Below are positions 1-11,990 of a stretch of 64,000 bases of DNA, one piece after another. Source of the stretch: Trachythela sp. YZ-2020 (Eukaryota > Cnidaria > Anthozoa > Malacalcyonacea > Clavulariidae); assembly GCA_016169945.1 (NCBI GenBank), contig JADLSH010000212.1:1-64000 (forward strand), in the 5' to 3' direction. Under the pieces are notes generated by a model. That model had not been told where the DNA came from and searched no databases. It worked only from the letters and a program-made list of their open reading frames with translations. Positions within the stretch are counted from its first letter, which is position 1; every line of letters begins with the position of its first letter. The position numbers and the translations under genes were made by a program.

Positions 1-120
1 TGCTACTTCTCTGAATACTAATGTCTTTGTCCTTCTTATCCTTTGAGATTGGTTGTAAACCACCAATATATATATATTGTGACAGAGCCTACCATTCGGG
101 GAATGTATCTATGCATTTAG

Positions 121-410
121 GCTCACTCTAAAAACAGGTGTGTTTAATTACACATCAACGTGTGTTTAATGACACACCAAGGTGTGTTCCTTTTACACAC
201 CTTTCTACGCACGTTTGGAAAACACACCTTGGCGTGTCACTTCCTTTTAGCACACCTTTCTTTGAAGACTGTTAGGTGTGTTAAGTTGCACACCTTTTTA
301 ATGAAAACACATCTTGGTGTGTTCGACAACACACCTTTGACTTTTTATAGAAACAAACCTTGGTGTGTTATAGAAACACACCTTGGTGTGTAACAGAACA
401 CACCTCACAC
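121..410. repeat. Array of short palindromes around AACACACCTTGGTGTGTT
   Basis: About 290 bp hold repeated AGGTGTGTT and AACACACCT units in alternating orientation. Several join into near-perfect 18-bp palindromes, for example AACACACCTTGGTGTG around 371-390. Spacing between units is irregular (roughly 20-40 bp). The open frame across it is only a by-product of the repeat. It could be a degenerate satellite or a cluster of palindromic binding sites. The sequence does not decide which. Confidence 0.7.
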
Positions 411-412
411 GA

Positions 413-1556
413 ATTTTTTAACAAAAGATAGCATGGAATGAGAATTGAAAGGAAATGCCTTTTAAAGTGGCTCCCTACATTTTCTAAAAAAGATAGTAGA
501 TTTCCTATTTAGATTCAATTTTTTTGACAATTATTTTTGGTTGAAATACAAAGAGACTCGACTGACTTGTATACAACAGTGATCGAGTTAGCGAGTTGAC
601 CGTTAACAAAAAACCTTTTATAGTTAGGCTATCATAGTTGGCGTATATAATGTTTTCTTTAGTTTTCTTGTTTATAGATGTGAAAAATTATAACATGTTT
701 AACTTATGTGTAGGACAAATATGTATGACAAATTATCACAAAATCTTAAACATTTATTTTTGTTCTGTTAAATTAATCGAAATTGACCTCGAAATGTTAT
801 TTTTTGACGCAAGATAAACTGGATTTTCAGAAGCAATACATCGGCGACTACTGAATAATATTCAGGTAAACTGAAAATAATACAGTTCCATATTATAGTT
901 TTATATTTACCAACTGTATATGACAGATTGGCAGTTAAATACTCACAGCCCATCTTGTCCTAGTATATAGCTTTATTTAAAGATTTAACCACTTCAAATA
1001 TCAACTACAACTTTTATATAAGATTTTAATATAATTATGTTGATACCTATGCAGTGAAAATCGAGAAAAAAACAAAGTATTGCCTATTCTAAATATATAT
1101 ATATTATTTGAGTTCAAGAGATTGCATCCTTGTCATCACTAACTGGTATACTATCACTCAGAGTCATGTATCTAAATGCTGCTGTATTTTGTAAGCTGAA
1201 ATGTTTCGTCGATACTAATAGGTCAGATTCGCATGACTTTTATATATTTTCACATGTCTGAAACATGTCCAAGAATGTAAAATCACTGGGCCCATTGTCC
1301 AACTATTTAATACTATCACATGTAAATGTTCGAATGCCTGGTTTATATATTTTGATTGTGAGACGTTTATGCACCAGTCAATGTAAATCCATGATGCTCT
1401 CATGATGCCGATAAGTGGATATTTGGTAGTACCAGGAATATTCTCCCCTTTAACACAAAATTGCTTGCTACTTATCCATGTTGTTGGAAACGATCGAAAT
1501 AGCTGTTTTGAGTGCCTTTTTTTAAATATATTTAATCACAAATCACAGATACAAAT
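413..1556. other. No gene seen; AT-rich non-coding
   Basis: No convincing exon, RNA gene or clear repeat was found. A single motif AAAGTGGCTCCCTACA near 465-480 belongs to a recurring end sequence (GGTGGCTC) seen at several other places in the window. Confidence 0.5.
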
Positions 1557-1560
1557 CACA

Positions 1561-1800
1561 ACATCGAGGCGCAGCCGAGTGTTTTAGATCTGATAAAGGC
1601 CGAACTGTAAGGTTTGTATATGACTTCTAAAAGGACTCGTTTTGTACGCTCACTGGCGTTGGAATTTTGAAGCTTGATGTTATCTACGCTGTAAAAATTG
1701 AAGGAGAAAATTTGAGCAAGTCTATATCAAATATATAGATCCGCTACGGGTCATGAGTTTCCTTTGTATTTTGCCTATGAATAATTAATGAATTTTAGAA
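1561..1800 (+). repeat. Dispersed repeat D1, copy 1
   Basis: A 240-bp segment beginning ACATCGAGGCGCAGCCGAGT and ending AATTTTAGAA recurs almost unchanged at 15518-15757. Both copies end against a microsatellite: (AT)n here and (TATC)n there. That is typical of a short interspersed element or MITE whose 3' end adjoins simple repeats. No coding capacity is seen. Family unknown. Confidence 0.8.
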
Positions 1801-1838
<38 letters not shown>

Positions 1839-1839
1839 T
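1800..1839. repeat. (AT)n(GT)n microsatellite
   Basis: An uninterrupted AT dinucleotide run passes into GTGTGTGT immediately downstream of dispersed repeat D1. Confidence 0.9.
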
Positions 1840-3640
1840 GTTGAGCACTCCGTGAGGTTAATTCGTGAGGTTAAATTCACTTCCCTTGCGGTCGTTTGAG
1901 CACTCTGGCCCCAAGACACTTCACGCATGTCTGGATGCGCATGTGTCTGAGTATTGTACCACATGCGCTTGGTGAGAGCAAGCAAGTATTTATTGCTGAC
2001 GTAAATAGATGAGTCATGCATGGAATTATAGCTAGTAGCAGTATTTATATGTCAAGATTGTCAAGTTCTCATTACATTTGTTTTTCGAAGGCCTATTTTT
2101 AACTTCGCTTTTGAAAATCGTGTTTTTAACGCCAAGCGTAAACATACGCAGGCAAATTATGCCCCATTTATAATTACTTGTAACAAGAGACCTACCAAGC
2201 TTTCCAAGAAAATGATCATTGAAACTTTGCTCTGTGACTTTGCTTTTAGTAAAAAATATTTTATTTCTAATCTTGAGAGAGGACAAAGTTATCAAGGCAA
2301 TGAATGTTGTGGATGAATAGTTGCAGTAAATATTACGTTGTCGTTGTGTTGAAAGAAAAACATTCGTTAATCGTTATGTTTATGACTTATACTCAGTATT
2401 AAGTTATAGAAGGACAAAGAGTAAAGAGTAGTTGCATATATGATATAGTTTAGTTTTGTAAATATTACAGGGTTCATATTATTATTAAATGTTGTGTTGA
2501 AAATTTTGTTTACAGTAATATGACTACTGTATATGTTTGTACTCTATAATTCCGGACTGTCACTTCAAATTTTGCACATGGGCGGCTATTATATATTAGC
2601 CCAAGTTAAGTAAGTCCAAGTCGGAAATCTGAATTGTTTGGTGAAATAGTATAAAAACTAAGGGTGTATAGTCGGCCACTGCCTTCAACTAGAACACCGA
2701 CACAATTTTTAAGGGGATTTTTTTCAAAGCGGAAATACTGTGTAACTTTCGTTTTCCTAACAATGTCAATGACAATGCATATATAAACAGTACTGTTGTT
2801 TACGTTCACACTTCAAACGTAATTATTTATATCACAGAAAATCAGAATTTACATTTATTTTAAAATATACATCCCAATACAATTATATCCCATCAATTCA
2901 AGGTATACTGTAAAGTTTAAATTAACACGACTATTGGGACTGCAGGCTTTGCAGCACGTTTATATGATTCCGTTTTATACCATGGAGGTTATAATATAAA
3001 TCGGATACTATAGTCTACACTGTTTTGATAGTTCATAATACAGATTACAGATCGAATACACGCAGTATACTATATATATCCAGCCATCGACTTGCACAAG
3101 TTTATTGACATTGCCACATTGGCATTATTGCCCCTATAGTTCATAAGGCTATAGTTGTATTTGAAATAATATAGCCTTTAAACTGCTACCACATTTACCT
3201 TCCTTATCATTTATATAATCTGCAAACTCGCATTTGAGATAGAGTCTTTAAATATTTTGTCATAATCATATTCTCGAAAGCAAATGTCAAATAATATAAA
3301 TGATAATGTTCTTGTCGCTAGACTCGCTACACGGCACGTGTACGAATCTCGCAATCACCTCGCGGCCACGCACTTGATAGCGCACGTGCATTTGAGATTG
3401 CACAAAAAATCGGGTGTTCCGGGGGAAAGTCGCCAATTTAATGTCAATTCAACGTCTTCAGCAAATGTTTCAAGTTCAATATAAAGACTCTAATTCAGCA
3501 TAGTTTGTGTAAAATCGCCATAAGATCAAAAGAATATTTAAAGAAAAATGTGAAGCCCTGTCTTGAAGCACTAAATCACTAAATGTTAATGAAATTTAAA
3601 AAGAAATATAAATTGCTGCACCCCCGGAAAGTTTACACTA
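1840..3640. other. No gene seen; AT-rich non-coding
   Basis: Only short open frames without recognisable similarity. No splice-site-bounded exon or clear repeat was identified. Confidence 0.45.
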
Positions 3641-3642
3641 TG

Positions 3643-3882
3643 ATGTATGTATCTATGACTCTATGTATGTATGTATGATAGCTCGTGTGAATTTTCGCCC
3701 CTCATCACAATACTGCAAAGTTAAAAACTTTGCACTAAAAACCATGTTTGTCCATGACATAATGGCGGACAACTTTGGAATCCGCTATGTTCTCATTTAC
3801 CCGGGTGTAAATATCCGAGCGGAATTAGTACCCTCGCACGGCGCTTCGCGCCGGCTCGGGGATAATTACTTTGAGCACAGAA
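3643..3882 (+). repeat. Repeat T1 with hairpin 3' end, copy 1
   Basis: The element begins with an ATGT microsatellite. It ends with ACCCGGGTGTAAATATCCGA, then AGTACCCTCGCAC, then a GGCGCTTCGCGCC hairpin, then GGCTCGGGGAT. An inverted copy with the same start and end lies at 42228-42490. The same terminal block closes the larger repeat R at 29060-29115 and 56700-56790. A terminal hairpin followed by a conserved end resembles rolling-circle (Helitron-like) ends, but no CTRR terminus is evident, so the class is left open. Confidence 0.65.
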
Positions 3883-3956
3883 TGAAAGAAGCGGAGCTGA
3901 ATTAACCACTGCTGAATATATATTACCGCAATGTCCCTTCACACTGATGTGAAAAT

Positions 3957-4330
3957 ATAACAAAGAGCGATGATAAAGTATTCTTGATCTATGACCACAT
4001 CATACCTGTACAAACAGGTTTTATCAACGCACTCTGCATGCATTAGATTTGATTTGTACAGGATATTCCAATTTCAGAGAATATCACTACAGGTTATATT
4101 GTTGAATCGCTCTCGTTATTTCAACTTTAAGTTTATTTTTGCACTGACTGGCCTACCTTAAAATTGAAGCACATTGGAATTTAATGGTCCAGGCATTAGC
4201 AGTTTAAGGCCAGATCGCACGTATAAAACCGCTCAAATGAGTCGAGCATGCAAGCCAACCGTGGGAATTCCCGTGAGAACAAATCGAACGAGATGAATTT
4301 GCAAAGGAGCTTTCGAATTCTATCAGATTC
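3957..4330 (+). promoter_or_regulatory. Upstream region of MFS copy 1, conserved with copy 2
   Basis: Blocks here recur in the same order before copy 2 (16790-17190). Examples are GTTGAATCGCTC followed shortly by GTTATTTCAAC (about 4100-4127 and 16937-16961), AAGC/TAGCAGTTTAAG, and a block ending in ATGAATTTGC. Order and spacing are kept while the sequence between has diverged. The region was therefore duplicated with the gene and probably holds the promoter and 5' UTR. No specific factor site is claimed. Confidence 0.5.
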
Positions 4331-4369
4331 CTGGGAAGTAAATAAATATGTTTCCTTTTTTATCAATAA

Positions 4370-4600
4370 TTCAATCAATCAATCAATCAATGGTTTATTA
4401 TAAGATCGTCGCGCTCGAAAGCGAATTACGAAATTTTTTACAAAAATATTTTGAAGTTATTAATGTTAGAGTGTACTATATAAGATATACATTATTTACA
4501 ACAAATATCTAACAAATCTATATTTACAATTTAAAAGCTATGTGATCGGAAACACATCGTAGGAAAAACACTTTTCTTAAATTCCCATTCCTTTGAATAG
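4370..4600 (-). mobile_element. LINE 3' tail remnant with (AATC)n
   Basis: A run of AATC units followed by AATGGTTTATT is, read on the minus strand, an AATAAACCATT tail ending in a tetranucleotide repeat. This is the usual 3' end of CR1-like non-LTR retrotransposons. It interrupts the otherwise shared upstream regions of the two transporter copies. No coding remnant is attached. Confidence 0.5.
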
Positions 4601-4773
4601 CGAGCTATTAAAATAAACGATACTTAATCGATTCGTGGCTCAAATATAAAGATAATGATGCTCATGATCATGATTGATATAAAAAATAGAACCAGCTCAT
4701 ATACATGTATATTGAACATTATAGCTTCACCAAACAGAGTCACTTGAAAGTGTTTCTCGTGCCGCACGTAGTT

Positions 4774-5098
4774 ATGGCAATGTTCAGCATCAAGTCCATC
4801 GCTTTTAAGTGGTATTTCTTTACGGCTGCTAGTTTCATGGTTTATGCAGAATTTTCTCACATATTTATGAAACAACTTGGATTAAGTCCGCAGCAAATTG
4901 GGATGTCAAACCTCTTCGGCGTTCAGCATATATTTATACCGATACTGCTGTATTTTGGCGACAGGTTTCGAGCAAGAAATTGGATTATTTGGATTGTACC
5001 ATTTATCTCTGTTATATGTTGCCTACTTCCGCTGCTGCCTATGGTTGTTTCACTACCTACATGTTTTGAAACGAAGTCAAGATCTAACACTTCATCAG
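4774..5098 (+). CDS. MFS copy 1, exon 1
   Basis: Encodes the first 108 residues plus one base. It contains three predicted membrane segments and the MFS loop 2-3 signature GDRFRARN after TM2. The donor is TCATCAG|GTAAG, with the last base being the first base of a glycine codon. The protein starts MAMFSIKSIAFKWYFF, nearly identical to copy 2. Confidence 0.85.
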
Positions 5099-5351
5099 GT
5101 AAGATTGTTTAAAAACAAAGTATATATATTGAACGGGGTTCGAATTTCCAATCCCAGAAGTTGGGATATTATTAAAGTAGACATTCTATAAACACACTTT
5201 ATCTTAAATTCAGTAAGGTTTTGAAAGGTTCAAAACTGCTTTTCGCATGAAATATTATGATACAAACTTCGCCTTTCCGAAATGAAGTTTTAAAAAATAT
5301 AAAATCGGGTAATCAAAGGAACTTACACATACACTAACATAAATTAGAAAG

Positions 5352-5573
5352 CGGTGTTTAAGCATACATATATAGATATACATAAACGGTGTTTAAGCAT
5401 ACATAGATATACATAAACGGTGTTTAAGCATACATAGATATACATAAACGGTGTTTAAGCATACATAGATATACATAAACGGTGTTTAAGCATACATAGA
5501 TATACATAAACGGTGTTTAAGCATACATAGATATACATAAACGGTGTTTAAGCATAAATAGATATACATAGAC
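5352..5573. repeat. 31-bp minisatellite, about seven units
   Basis: The unit runs CGGTGTTTAAGC followed by ATACATAGATATACATAAA, 31 bp in all, repeated head to tail. The first unit carries a 4-bp insertion and the last has point changes. It lies in intron 1 of MFS copy 1. Confidence 0.9.
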
Positions 5574-5729
5574 AATAAGACAAATTGCCGTTGGTCGAAT
5601 GCTTCTTGCCATGGCACACATGTTTGACGAAACCGTCTTGACATATTAAAGTAAAAGAGAAAGCCCATGTTTAAATTTTTTTTCTAATAAGGTTTTAGAA
5701 TCTCACTCATTCCACAAATAGCCATTTAT

Positions 5730-7385
5730 TTTTTATTTATTATTTTAACATATTTATACAGGTTAGCTTCTTCAGGCTAAGAGGAGCCTGCTATCAATGA
5801 AGGACCTGTAGTAAAATTAAAAGATAAAAATCTAAAAGTTAAAATGTCTATACTAGAACTATTTACATATATAATATTTAAAAGTTTAAATCGTTCATTA
5901 TAAAATGTTAAAAGTTAAAATCGTTTATATAACAGTTTTGACTTTCCTTCTAAAGTTAATAATTGAGTTCTCGTTTCTTAGTTCTTCACTAAGAGAGTTG
6001 AACATCAGAGCTCCTTGTACCGCAAACGACTTTCTTCCAGCCTCCGTCTTCACTTTTGGAATAATTAAGCGAGAGTTGTTGTTCCGGGTATTTATTCCAT
6101 GATTGAAGCGCTCAAATCTAACATGCGGGAAGTTAGGACCAAGCGAGTGTAGCGATTTGAAGACATCTGTGACAACACGTCTTTTGCGGGAAGTTAAAAC
6201 ATCAGTATTGATACAGTTTCTAGGACCAATTATTTTAACGACTCTATCCTGCAATCTCTGCAGTTTGGAGTTGGCAGATTTACTAAGACCCATATAGACA
6301 GGATAGCAGTAGAACATAATCGGACTGATCATGGTTCGATATATACTTTCCGCAACATATGGACTTATGTTCGGACGAATGCGAGAAAGTTGACTCAATC
6401 GGGAGGACACTTTCTTGTAGACTTTTGAAACTTGAGTAGACAAAGTCAGATGATTATCCAAAGTAACGTCAAGGTACTCATACTCCTTAACTTCCTCGAT
6501 AGGCGTCCCATTCATTGTAATATTGCATCTTGGTTGACGTGCTAACTTCTGAGGTGTTCCGTATAGCACAAACTCGGTTTTGCCTTTTTTCAAATTGACT
6601 ATGAGGTTGTTTGATACTAGCCACCTAGAAACAAGTTGTACTTCGCTGTTGATAATTTTCTCAATTTGTTCAGCGCTACTATCTGAATAATAAAGAACAG
6701 TGTCATCTGCATACATCAAGATGCTACATTTCTTCAACGTCAAGTACATATCATTGATCTGTAAAACAAAGAGAAGCGGGCCAATAATAGATCCTTGGGG
6801 AACACCGTGGGTCACATATTCCTTATTAGATTTTGCTTGATTGTAGCAAACATACTGAGTTCTATTGAACAGATAGTCCCCGACCCAAAGATGTTCATTG
6901 TTTATTATTCCATAATACGGTAACTTATTAAGTAAGCAGGCGTGGTTAACTGTGTCAAATGCTTTCCTTAAGTCCAAATACACAGCTCCAGTACAACAGC
7001 TTTTATCCATGTTTTGTCGAATATGTTCATTAAGGTAAGTGACAGCATGCTGAGTGCATTTTCCGCGTCGGAAGCCAAATTGTTGAGGGCAGAGTAATTC
7101 ATTTTCTTCCAGATAATCTGTAATTTGCTCATAAGCAATCTTTTCGATGACTTTGGAAACAATGTTTAAAACAGATATAGGTCGATAGTTGTCGAAGGTG
7201 GATCGATCTTCGCATTTATAAATTGGAATTACTCTGCCACACTTTTCAGCGTTTAGATCAGTGGAAGGTCCACCCACTGACCTATACTGAGCGCTCGAGG
7301 TCATTGGAATTACTCTGCCACACTTTTCAGCGTTTAGATCAGTGGAAGGTCCACCCACTGACCTATACTGAGCGCTCGAGGTCAA
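5730..7385 (-). mobile_element. 5'-truncated non-LTR retrotransposon (LINE) with reverse transcriptase
   Basis: An intact minus-strand open frame (5925-7385) encodes a reverse transcriptase of the CR1/jockey-like group. Visible blocks in order are NYRPISVLN, GFRRGKCTQHA, YLDLRKAFDTVNH, GVPQGSIIGPLLF and the catalytic YADD, then a thumb region and the LINE C-terminal block ending in RRKV. The endonuclease and ORF1 are absent, so the copy is 5' truncated. The first 54 residues are not LINE sequence. They are two identical 27-residue repeats encoded by an 81-bp tandem duplication at the truncation point. About 200 bp of 3' UTR follows to 5730. The frame is unbroken over 430 codons of RT, which suggests a fairly young insertion into intron 1 of MFS copy 1. 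Confidence 0.9.
7222..7383. repeat. 81-bp perfect tandem duplication at LINE 5' end
   Basis: Two copies (7222-7302 and 7303-7383) of a segment starting ATTGGAATTACTCTGCCACA and ending GCTCGAGGTC. I saw no difference between them. It sits exactly where the LINE reverse transcriptase homology stops. Confidence 0.9.
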
Positions 7386-7419
7386 AAAGTGTCCTCACTG
7401 TGGCTGACGTAATATAGGT

Positions 7420-8035
7420 TCTCGCGTCGATGAAAATTACCGCTTGCCAATATTTTCCTAATGTTGTTTGTGCTCGCGGGCTGTGTCGTGGGCGAATTGT
7501 GTTTTTGAAAGACAAAGTTGATTTTTATTGTTTGTGTATGATTGTGGTTTGAATATATATGTAATTGTAATTGGCAAAGCTAAATAAATATATAAATAAA
7601 AATCTACTGTTAAAAGAACAGTTGAAGTTTTATGAAAATTTTAAATCTTTTAACGTTTTTGTGAAATGTCTCAGGTTGAATATTACATATACGTATAATT
7701 GCTTAGTTCGAATTAGACTGTACCCACCCCTCTATGGAAAGGCGCGCGGGAAAAGTGGCACTGTGGTAGGTCTGTTGAAGTTGAAATTTTCACACTTCAT
7801 TAAGCACTGTCCATTGCTCAACATTTGCTCCGCCCAAATATTTCATATTTGGGCGGAGCAAGTGTTGAGCAAAGACCGTTGCGGCGGAATCGCAGGGCCG
7901 CAGATTCGATTCCTGCCAGGGACCTATAGTTACATTTTTTCGCAGCTGTTCCTGGTTAGGTCTAACGTACAAATGTATATAATTACACTCAATAATTTTC
8001 CATCTACAAAACCCTTCAATTATTATTCAATCGAG
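7420..8035 (+). repeat. Non-coding stretch with SINE-like tRNA B box
   Basis: No gene is seen. Around 7870-7935 the text GGGCCGCAGATTCGATTCC contains a pol III B-box-like GATTCGATTCC, as in tRNA-derived SINEs. No matching A box is clear. The long hairpin described separately lies just upstream. Confidence 0.4.
7814..7872. repeat. 27-bp-arm hairpin with 5-nt loop
   Basis: The left arm 7814-7840 (TTGCTCAACATTTGCTCCGC...) pairs with 7846-7872, with a single G-T wobble and the loop TTTCA. It adjoins the tRNA-like B-box sequence. Confidence 0.85.
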
Positions 8036-8039
8036 TGAG

Positions 8040-9400
8040 ATGCCAACAAAAATCTAGATATATATTGGTATTCTACAATCGCGACAATTGTTCAAATTTA
8101 TTATAAACAAAGTTTTCCTTGACTGCAAAATTATCCGAGTGTTGACAACTTTTCAAAGGCTTCTCTGAATGCAGGTTTGGCATTACGATCCTGCATGGTT
8201 TTGTGAAGTTCCCTTTTTGAAATGCAAAATATATAATATAACTATAGATAAATATGTGATGCTATGCACAATATTTATTACACGATCGTTAAGATTGGTA
8301 AAGCTTTCACGCATTCAACTACAACAATCATTTTAGTTAAATTAGTAACTCATTCCCAAGTAGTTCTGTCAATCAACTATTTCAACCAATCGGAATTTTC
8401 CGTTTCTCGGGATACGAGAAATTCAACTTCGATAGACCTGTACACAGTCCGTCCTTTTCCGCTCTCGCGCGCCTTTCCTCAGGAGGGAGTGGTTACAGTC
8501 CAACTTCGAATGAGCGTCCTTTCCTCTTTGTTTAGCAGCCTCTCTCCTTATCTATCATCTTCATTTTAATCAATTCAATATTCTCCGGCTTATTTTTCGG
8601 CATTATCTCTTTTAAAATTTCGTTTTTCTATCGTTTTTGTGCAAAAATATAGTTGTTTACAAAAGTTGATTTTATTTGAGACTAAACTAACTTTAAAATA
8701 TATAAAAATATTCGCAAAATTACAGTTAAACTTCTCAGATACGGTTTACATTGAAAAAGAATATTTATATTTTAATACCGCGGAGAAATGTATGCGCATG
8801 CGCGAGAATTAGAACGGTGGCAATTTGGAATTCAAATATGGCAATTTAATCATTCAAGATTTGATTCACTATCATTTAATGACTTTGTCTATTTTTGCGA
8901 AGACAACAGCAGAAATTGTATAGTATGAGTTGTGTTATCTTATTTTAGAATAGTTTATGATCTGAAGTTTTATACTCTTGTTTTTGAAAATACAATAAAT
9001 ATTTGTCCCTTGGCCTTGCCAACTTTTCATAATAGTTTTAAGAACTTTTCCCCCATGTTTTGAATGGCTAATCAAAAGCGAGCGCACAAAATCCGGCGTC
9101 TCGTTGTCTATTTCCTATATATTGTAATACTTTTGCGTGGTTTTCCAAAGTTGTAAGAGTGAGATATTTTCTGCTTGTTTATAAAAAGCAATCTGCATGG
9201 AGAAATTGCCAGTCGAATCGGAACACTGAACAGTCAAAATAATAAGAAACACTAGCTGTGTTAATATAAACAGGAAAAATTCAAGTGAGTTTTATATTTA
9301 TTGTATTGGAATTAAAATGTAACTAATTCTAACAGGATTATTGTATTTCTGCCTTTTTCATCCAAAATATTCACTGTTTAATTTGGAACTTGGAGTTTTT
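8040..9400. other. No gene seen
   Basis: AT-rich intron sequence of MFS copy 1. Open frames are short and show no family features. No tandem repeat was noticed. Confidence 0.45.
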
Positions 9401-9404
9401 CCGC

Positions 9405-9570
9405 TAGATAGTGGATCCCGGATAAATTTATCCGTTGGACAGTAAAATATTTATCCGCCGTATAGCGCTATCCAAACTTCGTACAAGGGGAAAGTTACGG
9501 TGGATAATATTTGCCCGCTGGATAGAGACTTACCCACCGGATGGCGACTTATCCACCTTTCGTACAATCG
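9405..9570. repeat. Degenerate GGATAA/TTATCC repeat cluster
   Basis: Repeated variants of TTATCC(G/A)(C/T)(C/T)GGATA and ATAGCGCTATCC in both orientations over about 165 bp. They look like the remains of a palindromic MITE or a small degenerate satellite. Confidence 0.55.
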
Positions 9571-10049
9571 GCTCCTGGATTAAAAGGGCCTTAATGTTCT
9601 CAATCTTTCGAGTGAATCATAAAGTTCAATTATTGTCAACTGAAGTTGAAAATGATGGGGATAAAGTTAAGTTATGAAAAATACTTTGCATGGTTCAGCA
9701 AAAAAACGTTTACCCGATAAATTCATCGACACTCATCTGTTGTAAATTTTTTGCATGATTCAATTTCTTCAACTTTTTTACAATAATTATTTTTAGTTTT
9801 AATATTTAGACATGTATCATTTTCCTCTCAGTTTAACAGCAAAGGAAAAGGTAAAGCCACACCAGGATGTCACTCCAGTGTGACCGCAATTTGCAGTCTT
9901 CGCCAACGTTCGCAACACTTGACATCATGCAAGTTCGCAAGTCAAATTTCGGTAGAGGTTCACGCACGCGCATGGCTTTTCCACGGTGGCCAGCTGCATA
10001 GGTACAAGTCCACAGTTGAATTATATTCGAACATGAGTACAGCGCACAA

Positions 10050-10235
10050 TTATTTATCTTTATCTTCATCTTTATTAGCTAGGGTCAGATAAATTATATT
10101 TACAAATACTTTAATGATATAATAATAGTTAAATATACCTATATTAAACCTAATAAGTACCCTAAATGGGCGAGGTACATACGGGACTCGAAGAACCATG
10201 CAAGGTACCTGCCCAAACTTAATATAAACCAATTA
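10050..10235 (-). mobile_element. Possible LINE 3' end remnant
   Basis: Shares a loose pattern with 33475-33600: ACTTTA(T)T-type tail region, then an ATGCAAGGYACCT block. Read on the minus strand it resembles a LINE 3' UTR and tail. No coding part remains. Confidence 0.3.
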
Positions 10236-10446
10236 AAGCAACCTAACTATTCTGAAAAACTATCCAACGCGCATGACATAGCTTTACACTTCGTAATGCA
10301 TGCTCTCCTTGACATACACAGATTTAAATACCAGAGCGGAATTGCTGCCCTGCACAGGGGCTTACACGAGGAACGGCCTAAAATGATGGCCGCGACAAAT
10401 ATGGGTCAGCTGTAAAATGAAAGAATGCTTAAAATATTTCTTGCAG

Positions 10447-11228
10447 GTAATTCCACAAACTTCATCAGACGTCAAAACGTACCTTGGATGAGCAGTTTAT
10501 TTCTCGTGATGACTATATCAAGATCATCAATGTCGTTTCTTGAAGCCGTGGCAATATCACTGGGTAGTGTGGCGACGATTTCGTACCTTGGTGATGAGAG
10601 AGCGAGATATGGCGAATATTACATGTGGACACATTTTGGAACGAGCATATTAATTGTCGTTTCCGCTGCGCTTGCTTGGGCAGTCAGATTGAAAATTTGC
10701 GGCGTCGAAGGATACGGCACTTCGCTAGTTTTTTATTCGCCGGTGTCTTACTCCTGTTATCCCTGCTGTCTCTTCCATTTTTCGAATTCAAATACAAATC
10801 TGATCGCACCATTAGCTGGAAAGAAGTAAAAAGCATTGTATTTGACGGCCACTATATTTACATGTTTATATTGACATTCTATTTGGGGGTTTGTGTGGGA
10901 TTTCAGATTTTCTGGGAGTTTTGGTATTTAGACGAACTCCACGCCAGTCCATTAGTAATGGGTGGGGCAGCTTTGATTCGCAGACCATTGTTAGCAGCTT
11001 CCCTATTCTGCTCAGGCTACATGATAAAGAAAATTGGTGACTTGAATACAATTTGTATTTCTTTTCTACTATTCGCGGTGTCTTTCTTTGCTCTATCTTT
11101 CATTCGTGTATATTGGTATGTTCTTGCTATAGATATATTTCCTAGTGTAGCTTATGGATTGGCGTACAGTGCGCTCACGGTTCATTTGTCTAAAGCTGGA
11201 TGTGAAGCAAGTTCTGGGGTAATACTTG
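10447..11228 (+). CDS. MFS copy 1, exon 2 (one-base deletion)
   Basis: The acceptor is TTCTTGCAG|GTAATTCC and the donor CTTG|GTAAGT. The length is 782 nt against 783 in copy 2. Up to 10718 the frame reads the N-terminal part (NVPWMSSLFLVMTISRSSM, GDERARYGEYYMWTHFG). After GGATACGGC the T present in copy 2 is missing, and the reading continues in another frame as LPFFEFKYKSDRTISWKEVK, WEFWYLDELHASPLVMGG and so on. About seven membrane segments are encoded. As written the frame reaches a stop at 10827-10829. Confidence 0.85.
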
Positions 11229-11765
11229 GTAAGTTTCAAGTCTTTTAAATGGATTTAAGCAAATGGAAGCTGATTGTATGCCTAATAACATAAATTATGC
11301 ATTGTAGATTTCGGAAATTCACAATTCTGTTGGAAAAAGTATCAATTTTTTCAATTCTTAACCAATTTGTACAAATAATACTATTTTTATGTGACCATGA
11401 TAACCTTGATTGAGTTAGAACGTTTTTGTCAGAGAGGAAGACGGGTTACTACACGCATGCATTTTCTATTTCATGCTCTAATTACGCATTCAATTATTTT
11501 CAGTTGGGGAAAGAAGGACAAACTTTTGTCAGTTTCTCATCCAACTGTCATCCTAATTTGACTAAAATTTGATCAGTTTGTTCTTCGAATACGGTCATTA
11601 GCCTAACAGATTTTAATTTCTTGTTAAAATGCTAGATAGTTATCGTGCTCGCAGGAAGCACACGCGCGCACACCAACGAGCGCAACTGCGTTCTTCAGGC
11701 GGAGGTAATAAAGCTACAGCATGCGATCGATTGTCACATCTCACGGTTGCCTTTTATATTAACAG

Positions 11766-11990
11766 GTTTAATTGGGATGTGTTTTATATTTGGCCAAGAT
11801 TTCGGTGCAGCGTGTCTGGGATTACTTTTTCACGCGATTGGAACACAAAACACACTTATCTTTTACGGCGGGATGACTACCATAATGGTTGCGATACTTC
11901 TTCTTTACATTCGACTTTCAAAAAATGTTAATGAATATGAGAAATTACCTATCGATAGCGATTGTGATGATGATGATGATGATGATGATA

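Noticed and set aside
3284..3484. 66-residue open frame considered as a small gene
   Set aside because: No splice context, no recognisable motif, and length within chance expectation.
4705..4773. Upstream in-frame ATG at 4705 as the start of MFS copy 1
   Set aside because: The extra 23 residues have no counterpart upstream of the conserved ATG in copy 2.
5352..5573. Regular 31-bp repeats considered as a CRISPR array
   Set aside because: The units are directly tandem with no unique spacers, and the surrounding genes are eukaryotic.
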